This document shows, in pieces, positions 9,416 to 18,215 of a DNA stretch of 64,000 nt (positions within the stretch are counted from its first letter, which is position 1; every line of letters begins with the position of its first letter). A program made the position numbers and the translations under genes. The stretch lies in assembly GCA_947167995.1 (NCBI GenBank), contig CAMVKS010000005.1:1-64000 (forward strand). The letters are read 5' to 3'. Under the pieces are notes generated by a model. The model did no database searches and was not told the origin of the DNA. It was given only the letters and a program-made list of their open reading frames with translations. The stretch comes from an uncultured Prevotellaceae bacterium (GTDB lineage Bacteria; Bacteroidota; Bacteroidia; Bacteroidales; Muribaculaceae).

Positions 9416-10209
9416 TGGTAAAACCTCGTATTTCAGTTATAATGGGCATATATAATTGTGCTCCTTATCTTGTGGAAGCGTTAGATTCGCTTTATGCCCA
9501 AACATATCAAAATTTTAAAATAATTCTTTGTGAGGACGGTTCAAGTGATAACACATATCAAGTTGCGAAGGACTATGCTTCTAAGCATGATAATATCGTC
9601 CTTATAAAGAATGAGAAAAACATGGGTTTGAATTACACCCTTAATCATTGCTTGGAGTATGCCGACACTGAATATATAGCCCGCATGGATGGAGATGACA
9701 TTTCCTTGCCAACAAGATTTGAAGAGGAAGTAAAGTTTCTTGATGAGCATCCTGATTATTCAATTGTCACCACACCTATGAAATATTTTGATGAAGGTGG
9801 GATATTTAGGGAAGGTAAAGGTGGCATAGAACCAAAACTAACAGATTTTCCGAAATCATCCCCATTTTGCCATGCGCCTTGCATGGTTAGGAAAGTGGCT
9901 TATGATGCAGTTGAAGGTTATACTGTAGCAGACAAACTGCTTCGTGAAGAGGACTATCACCTCTGGATTAAAATGTATGTAAAAGGTTATAGAGGTTATA
10001 CACTAGAGGAACCGTTATATATGATGAGGGATGACAGAAATGCTGCTCTTCGTAGAACTTTTAAAGTTAGAAAGAATGAAGCATATGTTAAACATCTAGC
10101 TGTAAAAATGCTTGGATTACCATGGTATTATAACATATATTGCTTGAAACCGTTAATCCTTGGTATTATGCCGACTTGGCTTTATCGATTACTATATAAA
10201 TTGAAATAA
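9415..10209 (+). CDS. Family 2 glycosyltransferase
   Basis: A 264-residue GT-A transferase related to the gene at 7189-8205: SVIMGIYNCAPYLVEALDSLYAQTY at the start, CEDGSSDNT, and ARMDGDDISLPTRF with the DxD metal site, then REEDYHLWIKM. The reading frame is open further upstream, but the ATG at 9415 is used because it gives the standard N-terminus and overlaps the polymerase stop by one base. It is shorter than its relatives at the C-terminus yet keeps the whole catalytic domain. Substrates unknown. Confidence 0.85.
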   Translation: MVKPRISVIMGIYNCAPYLVEALDSLYAQTYQNFKIILCEDGSSDNTYQVAKDYASKHDNIVLIKNEKNMGLNYTLNHCLEYADTEYIARMDGDDISLPTRFEEEVKFLDEHPDYSIVTTPMKYFDEGGIFREGKGGIEPKLTDFPKSSPFCHAPCMVRKVAYDAVEGYTVADKLLREEDYHLWIKMYVKGYRGYTLEEPLYMMRDDRNAALRRTFKVRKNEAYVKHLAVKMLGLPWYYNIYCLKPLILGIMPTWLYRLLYKLK

Positions 10210-10212
10210 AAA

Positions 10213-11388
10213 ATGAGAAAGAAAATATGTTTTTGTACTACTCTAGGTGGTACAATAAGAGCGTTTCTTATAGATTTGTCATTATATCTTGTAGAACACG
10301 AGAATTATGATGTCACATGGATTAGTGCTTATGATGAGCGACTTGATTCTTATATTAGTGAGCATATTCATTATATACCATTAAAGATGAAGCGTGGTAT
10401 GGCTTTTGATGGCCCCCGCTTGATTTGGCAAATGTATAAAATCTTCAAAAGAGAGAAGTTTGATATTGTTCAATACTCTACACGCAATGCTGCAACATAT
10501 GCTTCTATAGCAGCGTGGATGGCTGGTGTGAAGATCCGGCTTTATTGTCAATGGGGCATGATGTTTATTGCATTGAAAGGTTTGAAACGGAAACTTTTGA
10601 AGCTGGACGAAAAAATGATTGTATCATTATCTACTGTTGTGGAATCAGAAAGCTTTTCTATGTATAACTTGGCCATTAAACATGGCATTTACAAACCCGA
10701 GAAAGCTTCGGTTATATGGAATGGAAGTGCTTGCGGAGTTGCTATTGAGAAATATGATTTATCCAAGAAAACAACATGGCGCAGAGATGTCCGTAACGAA
10801 CTTGGTATAAGTGAAAATGCTATGGTTTTTGGCTATTGTGGGCGCATTACTCGTGACAAAGGATTGAATGAACTATTTACCGCTTTTAAGCAAGTTACGG
10901 AATCACAACCAAAAGACAAAGAGGCATATTTAATGATAATAGGAAGTAATGATCATGCCGAGACTATTGACCAGGAACTATTTGAATGGGCTAAATCATC
11001 GCCATTCGTGAAGTTTACTGGTTATCAAACAAATGTTCCTAAATACTATTCGGCTCTTGATGTGTTTACTTCATTGAGTTATCGAGAAGGTTTCGGCCTT
11101 GTTGTAATTGAGGCTGCTGCTATGGGCGTTCCTGGTATTGTTACAGATGTCATTGGTCAAGTTGACACTATTGAACACATGAAGACTGGTTATTCTGTTC
11201 CAGGACATGATTTTGAGCATGTAATGGAAGCAATGAAGTTCTATATTAATAATCCAGATAAAGCTGCACTGATGGGTGTGACTGCTAGAAATACAGTTGA
11301 AGAAAAATATGATCGCAAAGAACTATTTAGACGGTTGGCGTTACATAGAAACGATTTGATAGGAGAGAGTTATAAATCTCGAAGTTAG
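10213..11388 (+). CDS. Family 4 (group 1) glycosyltransferase
   Basis: A 391-residue GT-B retaining transferase. The N-terminal domain opens with KKICFCTTLGGTIRAFLIDLSLYL. The C-terminal donor domain starts near residue 195 (MVFGYCGRITRDKGLNELFTAF), with basic residues that contact the diphosphate, and contains the E-x7-E region SYREGFGLVVIEAAAMGVPGIVTD near residue 290. This is the only GT-B enzyme among the six glycosyltransferases of the locus. It lies 3 nt after the previous gene and 19 nt before the acyltransferase gene. Confidence 0.88.
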   Translation: MRKKICFCTTLGGTIRAFLIDLSLYLVEHENYDVTWISAYDERLDSYISEHIHYIPLKMKRGMAFDGPRLIWQMYKIFKREKFDIVQYSTRNAATYASIAAWMAGVKIRLYCQWGMMFIALKGLKRKLLKLDEKMIVSLSTVVESESFSMYNLAIKHGIYKPEKASVIWNGSACGVAIEKYDLSKKTTWRRDVRNELGISENAMVFGYCGRITRDKGLNELFTAFKQVTESQPKDKEAYLMIIGSNDHAETIDQELFEWAKSSPFVKFTGYQTNVPKYYSALDVFTSLSYREGFGLVVIEAAAMGVPGIVTDVIGQVDTIEHMKTGYSVPGHDFEHVMEAMKFYINNPDKAALMGVTARNTVEEKYDRKELFRRLALHRNDLIGESYKSRS

Positions 11389-11407
11389 TGCTAAATGTGA
11401 ATTTAGG

Positions 11408-11995
11408 ATGAGCAAGTTGAGTAAAACATATCGATGTTTGCGCTTCATTGGATTGAATTATCCTGAAGAAGAATATGGCAATGTGTCATTATGGAGAGTT
11501 ATAAAGGAAATCTTCTCAAAATATTATAAAGGATTTTTGCTCAAATTTCTGATGAACTCATGGCTGTTAGCGCCTATTTCACACAGAAAAGTGCGCCCTT
11601 GGGTTTTAAGGCAGATTGGATGTCATGTTGGCAAAGACGTATTTATTGGAGGGGATGTCTGGGTTGATTCAGGCCATGCTGATTTAATAACCATTCACGA
11701 TCATGCTCATGTGGATGCACGCAGTATCCTGCTATGTCACAAGAGGAACTTGGATAATTATTACGTTGGGGATGATTACCATAAACTGCCATATAAAACA
11801 GGCGCTATTGTAATTGGAAAAGGGTGTTCTGTTGGTACTGGAACAATTCTGATGCCAGGAGTTACAGTAGGTGAGGGCGCAATAGTTGGTGCTGGATCAT
11901 TAGTGACAAAAGATGTGCCTGCATGGTCAATAGTAGTCGGTAGTCCTGCAAAAGTAGTTAAACAAATACCTAAAAGGGAAGTAAATTGTAATTGA
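11408..11995 (+). CDS. Hexapeptide-repeat sugar O-acyltransferase
   Basis: A 195-residue left-handed beta-helix protein of the maltose/NodL/WcaF acetyltransferase type. The helix begins near residue 65 (IGCHVGKDVFIGGDVWVDSGHADLITIHDHAHVD) and shows repeated I/V-G-x-x-x-x pattern through IGKGCSVGTGTILMPGVTVGEGAIVGAGSLVTKDVPAWSIVVGSPAKVV, the usual ending that binds acetyl-CoA. It probably O-acetylates a sugar of the repeat unit. The first 60 residues form a helical extension of no clear function. The stop codon overlaps a possible TTG start of the following gene. Confidence 0.82.
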   Translation: MSKLSKTYRCLRFIGLNYPEEEYGNVSLWRVIKEIFSKYYKGFLLKFLMNSWLLAPISHRKVRPWVLRQIGCHVGKDVFIGGDVWVDSGHADLITIHDHAHVDARSILLCHKRNLDNYYVGDDYHKLPYKTGAIVIGKGCSVGTGTILMPGVTVGEGAIVGAGSLVTKDVPAWSIVVGSPAKVVKQIPKREVNCN

Positions 11996-12024
11996 TTAAT
12001 AAAGACAGTAATTTTGTATCTCTT

Positions 12025-13959
12025 ATGAATCAATACTTAAATAAACTATTACGTGGCAAATATGTCAACAGCAATCTTATATTGGCATTTGACATAATTA
12101 CTTCAACTTTTGCCTCGTGGGTGGCGATTATCTCTATAAGTGCATTGATGAATTATTATGTCATGCCACGTATGGAAATCTTGTGGTACACAGGAGTTGC
12201 CCTAATGGCTTCTATTGTGTTCTTGTTACTGAGCAAGACACATCAGTCTATTATACGGCACATGAAACTTCGTAGTATAGCCCGGTTTGTTGGTGCTATA
12301 CTGGGTAAGAATTTTGTGCTTACAATTTATCTTGTTTGTTTCAGTCCTTGTAATATTCAACAGATCACAGGATGCATTATAGCAGACTTCTTTTTGACAT
12401 TATTCCTGCTTTTGGGCATGAGAGTTGCAATGCAGATTGTGTATGACTACATTCGTTCAAACTCAAGCGAGCGGCATTCCAGTGCTCGTGTATTGGTTTA
12501 TGGTACTGGAGATAAAGCGGCCTCATTAGTGACTCGTCTGCAAAACTCGCCACTTTATCGTATTGTAGGATTCCTTACTTTTAGTGAGTCAAGGCATCAC
12601 ATGTCAATTGCTGACCAGCCTGTTTTCTCATTTCGCAATATCCATGACATTACGGCCCTTTTAGACAAAACTCACTTTGATACAGTAATTTTTGCTCATA
12701 GGGCGGAGGCTCGCATAGAGGAGAATCGGTTGATAAAGTTCTGCAAGCAGCAGCAGATAAAAATTCTTTATGCGCCTTCTATCGATGATTTCTCATCCTC
12801 AAGCGATAAACTTAAAGTCAGGGAGATAAACATTGAAGACTTGCTCGAGCGTCCCACAATAGAACTCTCAATGCGAGACATAATCACTAATTTTAAGGAT
12901 AAAACAGTCCTGGTTACAGGTGCTGCTGGTTCAATCGGCTCAGAGTTATGTCGACAATTAGCATTTATGGGTGTAAAACGCCTTGTGATGTTCGATAGTG
13001 CCGAAACTCCAATGCACGAGCTTCGTCTTGAATTTGATGAGAAATTCCCTGATTTGGAAAAAGCCCCCATAATTGGCGATGTAAGGAATAAGAAACGTCT
13101 TGATTTTGTTATGAGGACACATCATCCACAAGTGGTCTTCCATGCAGCAGCTTACAAGCATGTTCCTTTAATGGAAGAAAACCCTTGTGAGGCGGTACAC
13201 GCTAATGTAATTGGATCAAGAAATGTTGCAGACAAGTGCCTTGAATATGATGTTGACATGATGGTGATGATTTCTACTGATAAAGCAGTCAATCCCACCA
13301 ATGTCATGGGATGTTCAAAACGAATAGCTGAAATATATGTACAGTCGCTTGGTTTAGCCGTTGAGAAAGGGAAATTGAAGGGAAAAACACGTTTTGTAAC
13401 GACTCGCTTCGGAAATGTTCTTGGCTCAAATGGTTCAGTTATACCTCGATTCAAAGAGCAAATAGAGAAAGGTGGTCCAGTTACAGTGACCCATCCTGAA
13501 ATAAATCGATATTTCATGACTATCCCTGAGGCATGTAAGCTTGTGATGGAAGCAGCTACAATATCAATCGGCAATCAGATTTTTGTTTTTGATATGGGCA
13601 AGAGTGTCAAGATTGCTCACCTTGCGGAGCGTATGATTCAGCTTGCTGGGTATACTCCTAATGTTGACATCAAAATAGAATATACAGGTTTACGCCCAGG
13701 TGAAAAGCTATATGAGGAAGTGCTTTCTAATGAAGAAAATACACTACCGACAGGTCACAATCGCATCCGCATCGCTAAAGTGCGTGAGAGTGATTATGAC
13801 GAAGCGAGAGAACAAGTCAACACTTTAGAGGTTTTAGCAAAGGGTGTTGATATACCTTCAATGATTAAGCTCATGAAACAGATGGTTCCTGAGTTTAAAT
13901 CAAACAATTCTCCTTACGAGAAGTATGATAAAGCAGAACAAATCACCTCTGAATCATGA
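12025..13959 (+). CDS. Membrane UDP-GlcNAc 4,6-dehydratase (PglF/WbpM type)
   Basis: About 644 residues: four N-terminal membrane helices (roughly residues 20-145), a CoA-binding-like Rossmann domain (VLVYGTGDKAASLV), and a C-terminal SDR domain starting at VLVTGAAGSIGSELC near residue 297. The segment STDKAVNPTNVMGCSKRIAE has Met in place of the usual catalytic Tyr, as in WbpM/PglF dehydratases. It would convert UDP-GlcNAc to the 4-keto-6-deoxy sugar used by the PglE-like aminotransferase at 16046 and the PglD-like acetyltransferase at 15451, giving UDP-N,N'-diacetylbacillosamine. A TTG at 11992, overlapping the previous stop, is an alternative start adding 11 residues. The stop overlaps the next start by 4 nt. 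Confidence 0.88.
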   Translation: MNQYLNKLLRGKYVNSNLILAFDIITSTFASWVAIISISALMNYYVMPRMEILWYTGVALMASIVFLLLSKTHQSIIRHMKLRSIARFVGAILGKNFVLTIYLVCFSPCNIQQITGCIIADFFLTLFLLLGMRVAMQIVYDYIRSNSSERHSSARVLVYGTGDKAASLVTRLQNSPLYRIVGFLTFSESRHHMSIADQPVFSFRNIHDITALLDKTHFDTVIFAHRAEARIEENRLIKFCKQQQIKILYAPSIDDFSSSSDKLKVREINIEDLLERPTIELSMRDIITNFKDKTVLVTGAAGSIGSELCRQLAFMGVKRLVMFDSAETPMHELRLEFDEKFPDLEKAPIIGDVRNKKRLDFVMRTHHPQVVFHAAAYKHVPLMEENPCEAVHANVIGSRNVADKCLEYDVDMMVMISTDKAVNPTNVMGCSKRIAEIYVQSLGLAVEKGKLKGKTRFVTTRFGNVLGSNGSVIPRFKEQIEKGGPVTVTHPEINRYFMTIPEACKLVMEAATISIGNQIFVFDMGKSVKIAHLAERMIQLAGYTPNVDIKIEYTGLRPGEKLYEEVLSNEENTLPTGHNRIRIAKVRESDYDEAREQVNTLEVLAKGVDIPSMIKLMKQMVPEFKSNNSPYEKYDKAEQITSES

Positions 13960-14834
13960 ATATTCTAACATTTGACATTGAAGAGTGGTTTATAGAAAAA
14001 GAGTTCAGCGGTAATAGAGGAGAAAAATATGCTGAATATCAAGCATATTTAGATAAGATCTTAAATCTTCTTGAGCAAACTTCAACTAAAGCAACTTTTT
14101 TTTGTGTCGGGAAAATGGCAACACTTTTTCCTGATGTCGTAAAAAACATAGCAGCCAATGGCCATGAAATTGGATGTCATAGCAATGTACACACTTGGCT
14201 CAACAAGATGACAGAAAAAGAAGCTCTTGAAGATACTCGTATAGCGGTTGATTCATTGGAGCAACTTATAGGAAAAAAGATGCTGAGTTATCGTGCCCCG
14301 GCTTTCTCTATTGGCGAGGACAACAAATGGACCTTTGAAGTGCTTGCTGAGTGTGGTATTGAGCGTGATGCATCGATTTTCCCCGCAACTCGTGATTTTG
14401 GAGGCTTTTCATCCTTCGGTCATAAGGAACCTGTTATGATAACATATAATGGAACACAAATCAAAGAATTTCCAATCTGCACGACTGGTCTTCTTGGCAA
14501 ACAGGTCGCCTTTTCAGGTGGTGGATATTTCCGTTTTTTTCCATTATGGTTCGTCGAAAATGAGATGAAAAAGGCACCTTATTCAATGTGCTATTTCCAT
14601 ATCGGAGATCTTCTTCCTGAGACAAGTGGCGTAATGTCAAAGGAAGGTTATGAGGAATACTTTAAAGAGAAGGGCACTCTATTAAATAGATATAAGCGCT
14701 ATTTTAAGAGCAACTTCGGCAAGAAAAATGCCTGGAATAAGCTTGAGAAATTAATAAAGACTCAGCAGTTCTTAAGTCTAGAGCAGGCAAATGCAACTAT
14801 TGACTGGAGCAGATGCCCACAAAAATTACTATAA
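13956..14834 (+). CDS. NodB-type polysaccharide deacetylase
   Basis: A 292-residue metal-dependent deacetylase of carbohydrate esterase family 4. LTFDIEEW near the N-terminus gives the metal-binding Asp pair and HEIGCHSNVH near residue 70 gives the two His ligands; YRAPAFSIG holds the motif with the catalytic Arg. No signal peptide is seen, so it would act in the cytoplasm on a lipid-linked intermediate. This matches the subgroup found with exopolysaccharide genes. It is coupled by ATGA to the dehydratase gene upstream. De-N-acetylation would leave a free amine on a HexNAc residue; the exact target is unknown. Confidence 0.82.
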   Translation: MNILTFDIEEWFIEKEFSGNRGEKYAEYQAYLDKILNLLEQTSTKATFFCVGKMATLFPDVVKNIAANGHEIGCHSNVHTWLNKMTEKEALEDTRIAVDSLEQLIGKKMLSYRAPAFSIGEDNKWTFEVLAECGIERDASIFPATRDFGGFSSFGHKEPVMITYNGTQIKEFPICTTGLLGKQVAFSGGGYFRFFPLWFVENEMKKAPYSMCYFHIGDLLPETSGVMSKEGYEEYFKEKGTLLNRYKRYFKSNFGKKNAWNKLEKLIKTQQFLSLEQANATIDWSRCPQKLL

Positions 14835-14839
14835 TTTCA

Positions 14840-15448
14840 ATGTACAAAAACTTTTTCAAGCGTATCCTTGATTTCATAATATCATTGCTGGCATTAATTT
14901 GCTTGTCGCCAATTCTGCTGGTGGTGACAATTTGGCTTCATTTTGCCAATAAGGGAGCAGGTGCGTTCTTCTTACAGGAACGTCCAGGTAAAGATGCCGA
15001 GATTTTCAAGATTATAAAGTTCAAGACTATGACCGATGAGCGAGATACCGATGGAAATCTTCTTCCTGATGCCCAACGCTTGACAAAAGTAGGCAAATTT
15101 GTCCGTTCAACAAGCATAGACGAGTTGCCACAACTAATAAATGTACTTAAAGGCGACATGGCATTAATCGGTCCTCGACCATTGTTGGTTCAGTATTTGC
15201 CATTATATAGCGCAGAGCAAGCTCGCCGTCACGACGTTCGTCCAGGCATTACCGGTTGGGCACAGTGCCACGGTCGCAATGCCATCTCATGGACGGAGAA
15301 ATTCAAGCTCGATATATGGTACGTTGACCATGTATCACTTAAAACAGACATAAATATTATTTTCACAACAATAAAGAAAGTTATTAAACGTGACGATATT
15401 TCACAGGTAGGGAATGCTACTATGGAAGTTTTTAACGGACAGAATTAA
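14840..15448 (+). CDS. Initiating phosphoglycosyl transferase (PglC-like)
   Basis: Transfers a sugar-1-phosphate from a UDP-sugar to undecaprenyl phosphate, the first membrane step of repeat-unit assembly. The 202-residue protein has one re-entrant or membrane helix (FKRILDFIISLLALICLSPILLVVTIWL) followed by the monotopic catalytic domain: FFLQERPGKDAEIFKIIKFKTM, STSIDELPQLINVLKGDMALIGPRPLL and VRPGITGWAQCHGRN, all hallmarks of the family. The small size without an N-terminal multi-helix domain matches PglC rather than WbaP. An ATG at 14813 overlaps the deacetylase gene; the ATG at 14840 gives the standard PglC start. With PglF-, PglD- and PglE-like genes nearby, diacetylbacillosamine phosphate is the likely donor. 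Confidence 0.92.
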   Translation: MYKNFFKRILDFIISLLALICLSPILLVVTIWLHFANKGAGAFFLQERPGKDAEIFKIIKFKTMTDERDTDGNLLPDAQRLTKVGKFVRSTSIDELPQLINVLKGDMALIGPRPLLVQYLPLYSAEQARRHDVRPGITGWAQCHGRNAISWTEKFKLDIWYVDHVSLKTDINIIFTTIKKVIKRDDISQVGNATMEVFNGQN

Positions 15449-15450
15449 CT

Positions 15451-16038
15451 ATGTACTTATACGGAGCTAGTGGACATGCTAAGGTTATTTTTGATATACT
15501 AACAGCAATGGGGAAGCATGTTGATGGCGTGTTTGATGACAATGACGCAGTCAAGATGTTGTGTGGGATTCATGTTGATCATATATGGTCTGGTCAATCA
15601 CCCATAATAATATCTATTGGTGACAACCGAACAAGAAAGAAGATAGCAAATCGTCTATCTTGTGAATTCGAGAAGGCTATACACCCATCTTCAATTATTT
15701 CCCCAAGTGTTAATATAGACGAAGGAACAGTAGTGATGGCTGGAACTATTATAAATGCTGATGCAAATATTGGTAAACATTGTATAATTAATACTGGTGC
15801 TAGTATTGATCATGAATGCGTTGTTGGAAATTATGTTCATATATCTCCTCATGCAACCTTATGTGGTAATGTGCATATAGACGAGGGCTCTTGGATAGGT
15901 GCAGGAGTAACTGTTGTCCCTGGCATACAGATTGGAGAATGGTGTGAGGTGAAAGCTGGCGCGGTGGTAATTCATGATGTGCCAGATAATGCTGTTGTTG
16001 CTGGTGTGCCAGCTAAGGTGATAAAATTCAATAAATAA
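15451..16038 (+). CDS. PglD/NeuD-like sugar N-acetyltransferase
   Basis: A 195-residue protein with the small N-terminal nucleotide-sugar domain (YLYGASGHAKVIFDIL, residues 2-17) and a C-terminal hexapeptide beta-helix (from about residue 85) containing HECVVGNYVHISPHATLCGNVHI with the catalytic-type His and the closing NAVVAGVPAKVI. This matches PglD, which acetylates the 4-amine of UDP-4-amino-6-deoxy-GlcNAc to complete UDP-N,N'-diacetylbacillosamine. It is placed between the initiating transferase (2 nt gap) and the PglE-like aminotransferase (7 nt gap), which supports the assignment over NeuD-type sialic acid acetylation. Confidence 0.87.
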   Translation: MYLYGASGHAKVIFDILTAMGKHVDGVFDDNDAVKMLCGIHVDHIWSGQSPIIISIGDNRTRKKIANRLSCEFEKAIHPSSIISPSVNIDEGTVVMAGTIINADANIGKHCIINTGASIDHECVVGNYVHISPHATLCGNVHIDEGSWIGAGVTVVPGIQIGEWCEVKAGAVVIHDVPDNAVVAGVPAKVIKFNK

Positions 16039-16045
16039 AGACGAT

Positions 16046-17209
16046 ATGACTAACAAACGAATTTGGCTCTGCCTGGCTCACATGAGCGAGGCTTGTGAGG
16101 AGATGAGGTTTATCAAGGAGGCGTTTGATACTAATTGGGTGGTGCCTCTGGGACCTAATGTTAATGGCTTTGAGAAAGACCTTGAGGAGTTTATCAACCA
16201 TCCTGATGATGGTCGCACGCTCAGCAAGAGGGTTGTTGCTCTCAGTGCTGGCACTGCGGCTATTCACCTTGCGCTTGTTAATTTGGGCGTAAAGGCGGGT
16301 GATGAGGTTATCTGCCAGTCCTTTACCTTTGCGGCGAGTGCAAATCCTGTCACATACCAGGGTGCAACTCCTGTTTTTGTTGACAGTGAGCCTGGCACTT
16401 GGAACATGGACCCCAATCTGCTTGAAGATGCCATCAAAGACCGCATCGCCAAGGGCAAGAAACCTAAAGCCATCATTCCCGTCTATCTCTATGGCATGCC
16501 AGCCTATATAGATGAGATTATGGAGGTGGCTCGTCGCTACGAGATTCCAGTCCTCGAGGACGCTGCCGAGGGCTTCGGCTCCCGCTATCGCGGTCAGGTG
16601 GTTGGCACCTTCGGCGACTATGGCGTGATGTCGTTCAACGGCAACAAGATGATTACCACAAGCGGCGGTGGTGCTCTCATCTGCGCAGATGAGGAAGCTG
16701 CCAAGCGCATTCTTTTCTATGCTACTCAAGCCCGCGAACCGTTCCCATACTACCAACATGAGCACATTGGTTTCAACTACCGCATGAGTAACATCTGCGC
16801 CGGCATTGGCCGTGGCCAGATGACAATCGTTAATGACCACCTTGCCCACCATATTCACACTAAAGATGTTTATCAAGAGGTCTTTGCCGACATTGACGGC
16901 ATCGAGTTGCATGTAGCTCCCGAGGACTACATGGAGCCTAACTACTGGCTGAACACTATCACTGTCGATCCCAACAAGTTCGGTATGGACTATGAGCAGC
17001 TGCGCCAGGTTCTTGACAAAGCCAATATCGAGTCGCGCCCCCTGTGGAAACCCATGCACATGCAGCCGGTTTTCAAAGACGCTCCAGCCTACGTAAACGG
17101 TGTGAGTGAAGCCCTGTTCAAGGTAGGCCTGTGCCTCCCAAGTGGTCCCATGGTAACTGACGAAGATTTAGCTTATATCGTAGAGACAATAGAAAACGCA
17201 AAGAGATAA
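16046..17209 (+). CDS. PglE-like DegT/DnrJ/EryC1 aminotransferase
   Basis: A 387-residue PLP-dependent sugar aminotransferase. The PLP-binding lysine is Lys201 in SFNGNKMITTSGGG; other family blocks are LSAGTAAIHLAL, ICQSFTFAASANPV and the PLP-facing ILEDAAEGFGS-like segment (VLEDAAEGFGSRYRG). It would aminate the 4-keto sugar made by the PglF-like dehydratase, with the PglD-like enzyme acetylating the product. From about this gene onward the sequence returns to moderate GC, so it may be the conserved right flank of the variable cassette. It abuts the next gene (stop TAA directly followed by GTG). Confidence 0.9.
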   Translation: MTNKRIWLCLAHMSEACEEMRFIKEAFDTNWVVPLGPNVNGFEKDLEEFINHPDDGRTLSKRVVALSAGTAAIHLALVNLGVKAGDEVICQSFTFAASANPVTYQGATPVFVDSEPGTWNMDPNLLEDAIKDRIAKGKKPKAIIPVYLYGMPAYIDEIMEVARRYEIPVLEDAAEGFGSRYRGQVVGTFGDYGVMSFNGNKMITTSGGGALICADEEAAKRILFYATQAREPFPYYQHEHIGFNYRMSNICAGIGRGQMTIVNDHLAHHIHTKDVYQEVFADIDGIELHVAPEDYMEPNYWLNTITVDPNKFGMDYEQLRQVLDKANIESRPLWKPMHMQPVFKDAPAYVNGVSEALFKVGLCLPSGPMVTDEDLAYIVETIENAKR

Positions 17210-18211
17210 GTGCACAAAACTGAAAGTCTTGCGATTTCAGTAATCGTCCCCGTCTATAACGTTGAGCGATACCTTCCTGCTTGCCTGGAAAGTATCGTTC
17301 AGCAGCATTTGTCGGATTACGAGGTCATCATGGTGGATGATGGCTCCACCGACGGCTCGGGGGCTATATGTGATGAGTTTGTGGAGCGTTATCCTCAGTT
17401 TAAGGTTATTCACAAGGGGAATGGCGGTGTGTCCGCTGCTCGTAACCGTGGGATTGAGGTTGCTAATGGTGAGTACATCTTGTTCCTCGACTCAGATGAC
17501 TTCCTTGTTCCTGATGCTATTAAGCCTTTGCTTGAGCTTGCCCGGGATAACAATCTTGATGTGCTTGGCTTTAGTTATTTGACTGTGCCTGAGGAGACAA
17601 CCTTTGCGCCTGAAGTAAGTTTTGAGACACCACAAAAACTTGAGGTTCTAAATGGATATGATTATATCGCCCGTTTCAACTATACAGCTCAGGTGTGGTG
17701 GTATCTTGTGAGAAGAGAACTCCTCATCAAGAATAATCTGCAGCTTCCTGTTGGACATGTGCTTGAGGAGGCGGCTTTTAATATGCGACTGTTCCTGAAG
17801 GCAGAGCGTCTTGCCCAGGTTCCAAATGTCGCATACTGTTATCGAAACCGCGCATCCAGCATCATGCACAATGCCGACGAGGAGCATGTGTCGAAGATGC
17901 TTGATGATTACATCTTTGCCGCAAGCAGCATGAACGAAGCGATTGAAGAATACCGAGACAAGCTGCACGGTGAGTGCTATGAACGCTGTCGAACCCGTCG
18001 TGATAGTTACGTGCTCTTCGGAGCAATCCGAGCTTTCAAACTCGGTAAAGTGAAAGAATATCTGAAAGATGCAAAGAACAAAAAATTATATCCTTTTGAA
18101 AGATTGAGCGAGAAAGACTATCCAGGTGCAAAGTTCAAAGTCCTGCACTGGTTGGTGACAAAACCTCGCCTTTGGAGACTTCTCAGCTCTGTCTATTGTA
18201 TATTTAGATGA
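17210..18211 (+). CDS. Family 2 glycosyltransferase
   Basis: A 333-residue GT-A transferase with SVIVPVYNVERYLPACLESIV, MVDDGSTDGSG, NGGVSAARNRG and LDSDDFL (DxD metal site near residue 95). The only start that gives the full first strand is the GTG at 17210, immediately after the stop of the aminotransferase gene, so translation is probably coupled to it. The second half (GHVLEEAAFNMRLFLKAERLAQVPNVAYCYR) contains the acidic residue used as catalytic base in this group. Codon use is of moderate GC, unlike the AT-rich transferases upstream. Confidence 0.88.
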   Translation: MHKTESLAISVIVPVYNVERYLPACLESIVQQHLSDYEVIMVDDGSTDGSGAICDEFVERYPQFKVIHKGNGGVSAARNRGIEVANGEYILFLDSDDFLVPDAIKPLLELARDNNLDVLGFSYLTVPEETTFAPEVSFETPQKLEVLNGYDYIARFNYTAQVWWYLVRRELLIKNNLQLPVGHVLEEAAFNMRLFLKAERLAQVPNVAYCYRNRASSIMHNADEEHVSKMLDDYIFAASSMNEAIEEYRDKLHGECYERCRTRRDSYVLFGAIRAFKLGKVKEYLKDAKNKKLYPFERLSEKDYPGAKFKVLHWLVTKPRLWRLLSSVYCIFR

Positions 18212-18215
18212 AAAG

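Noticed and set aside
16028..17059. Long minus-strand frame opposite the PglE-like gene
   Set aside because: Antisense shadow of a clear aminotransferase; the translation has no domain features.
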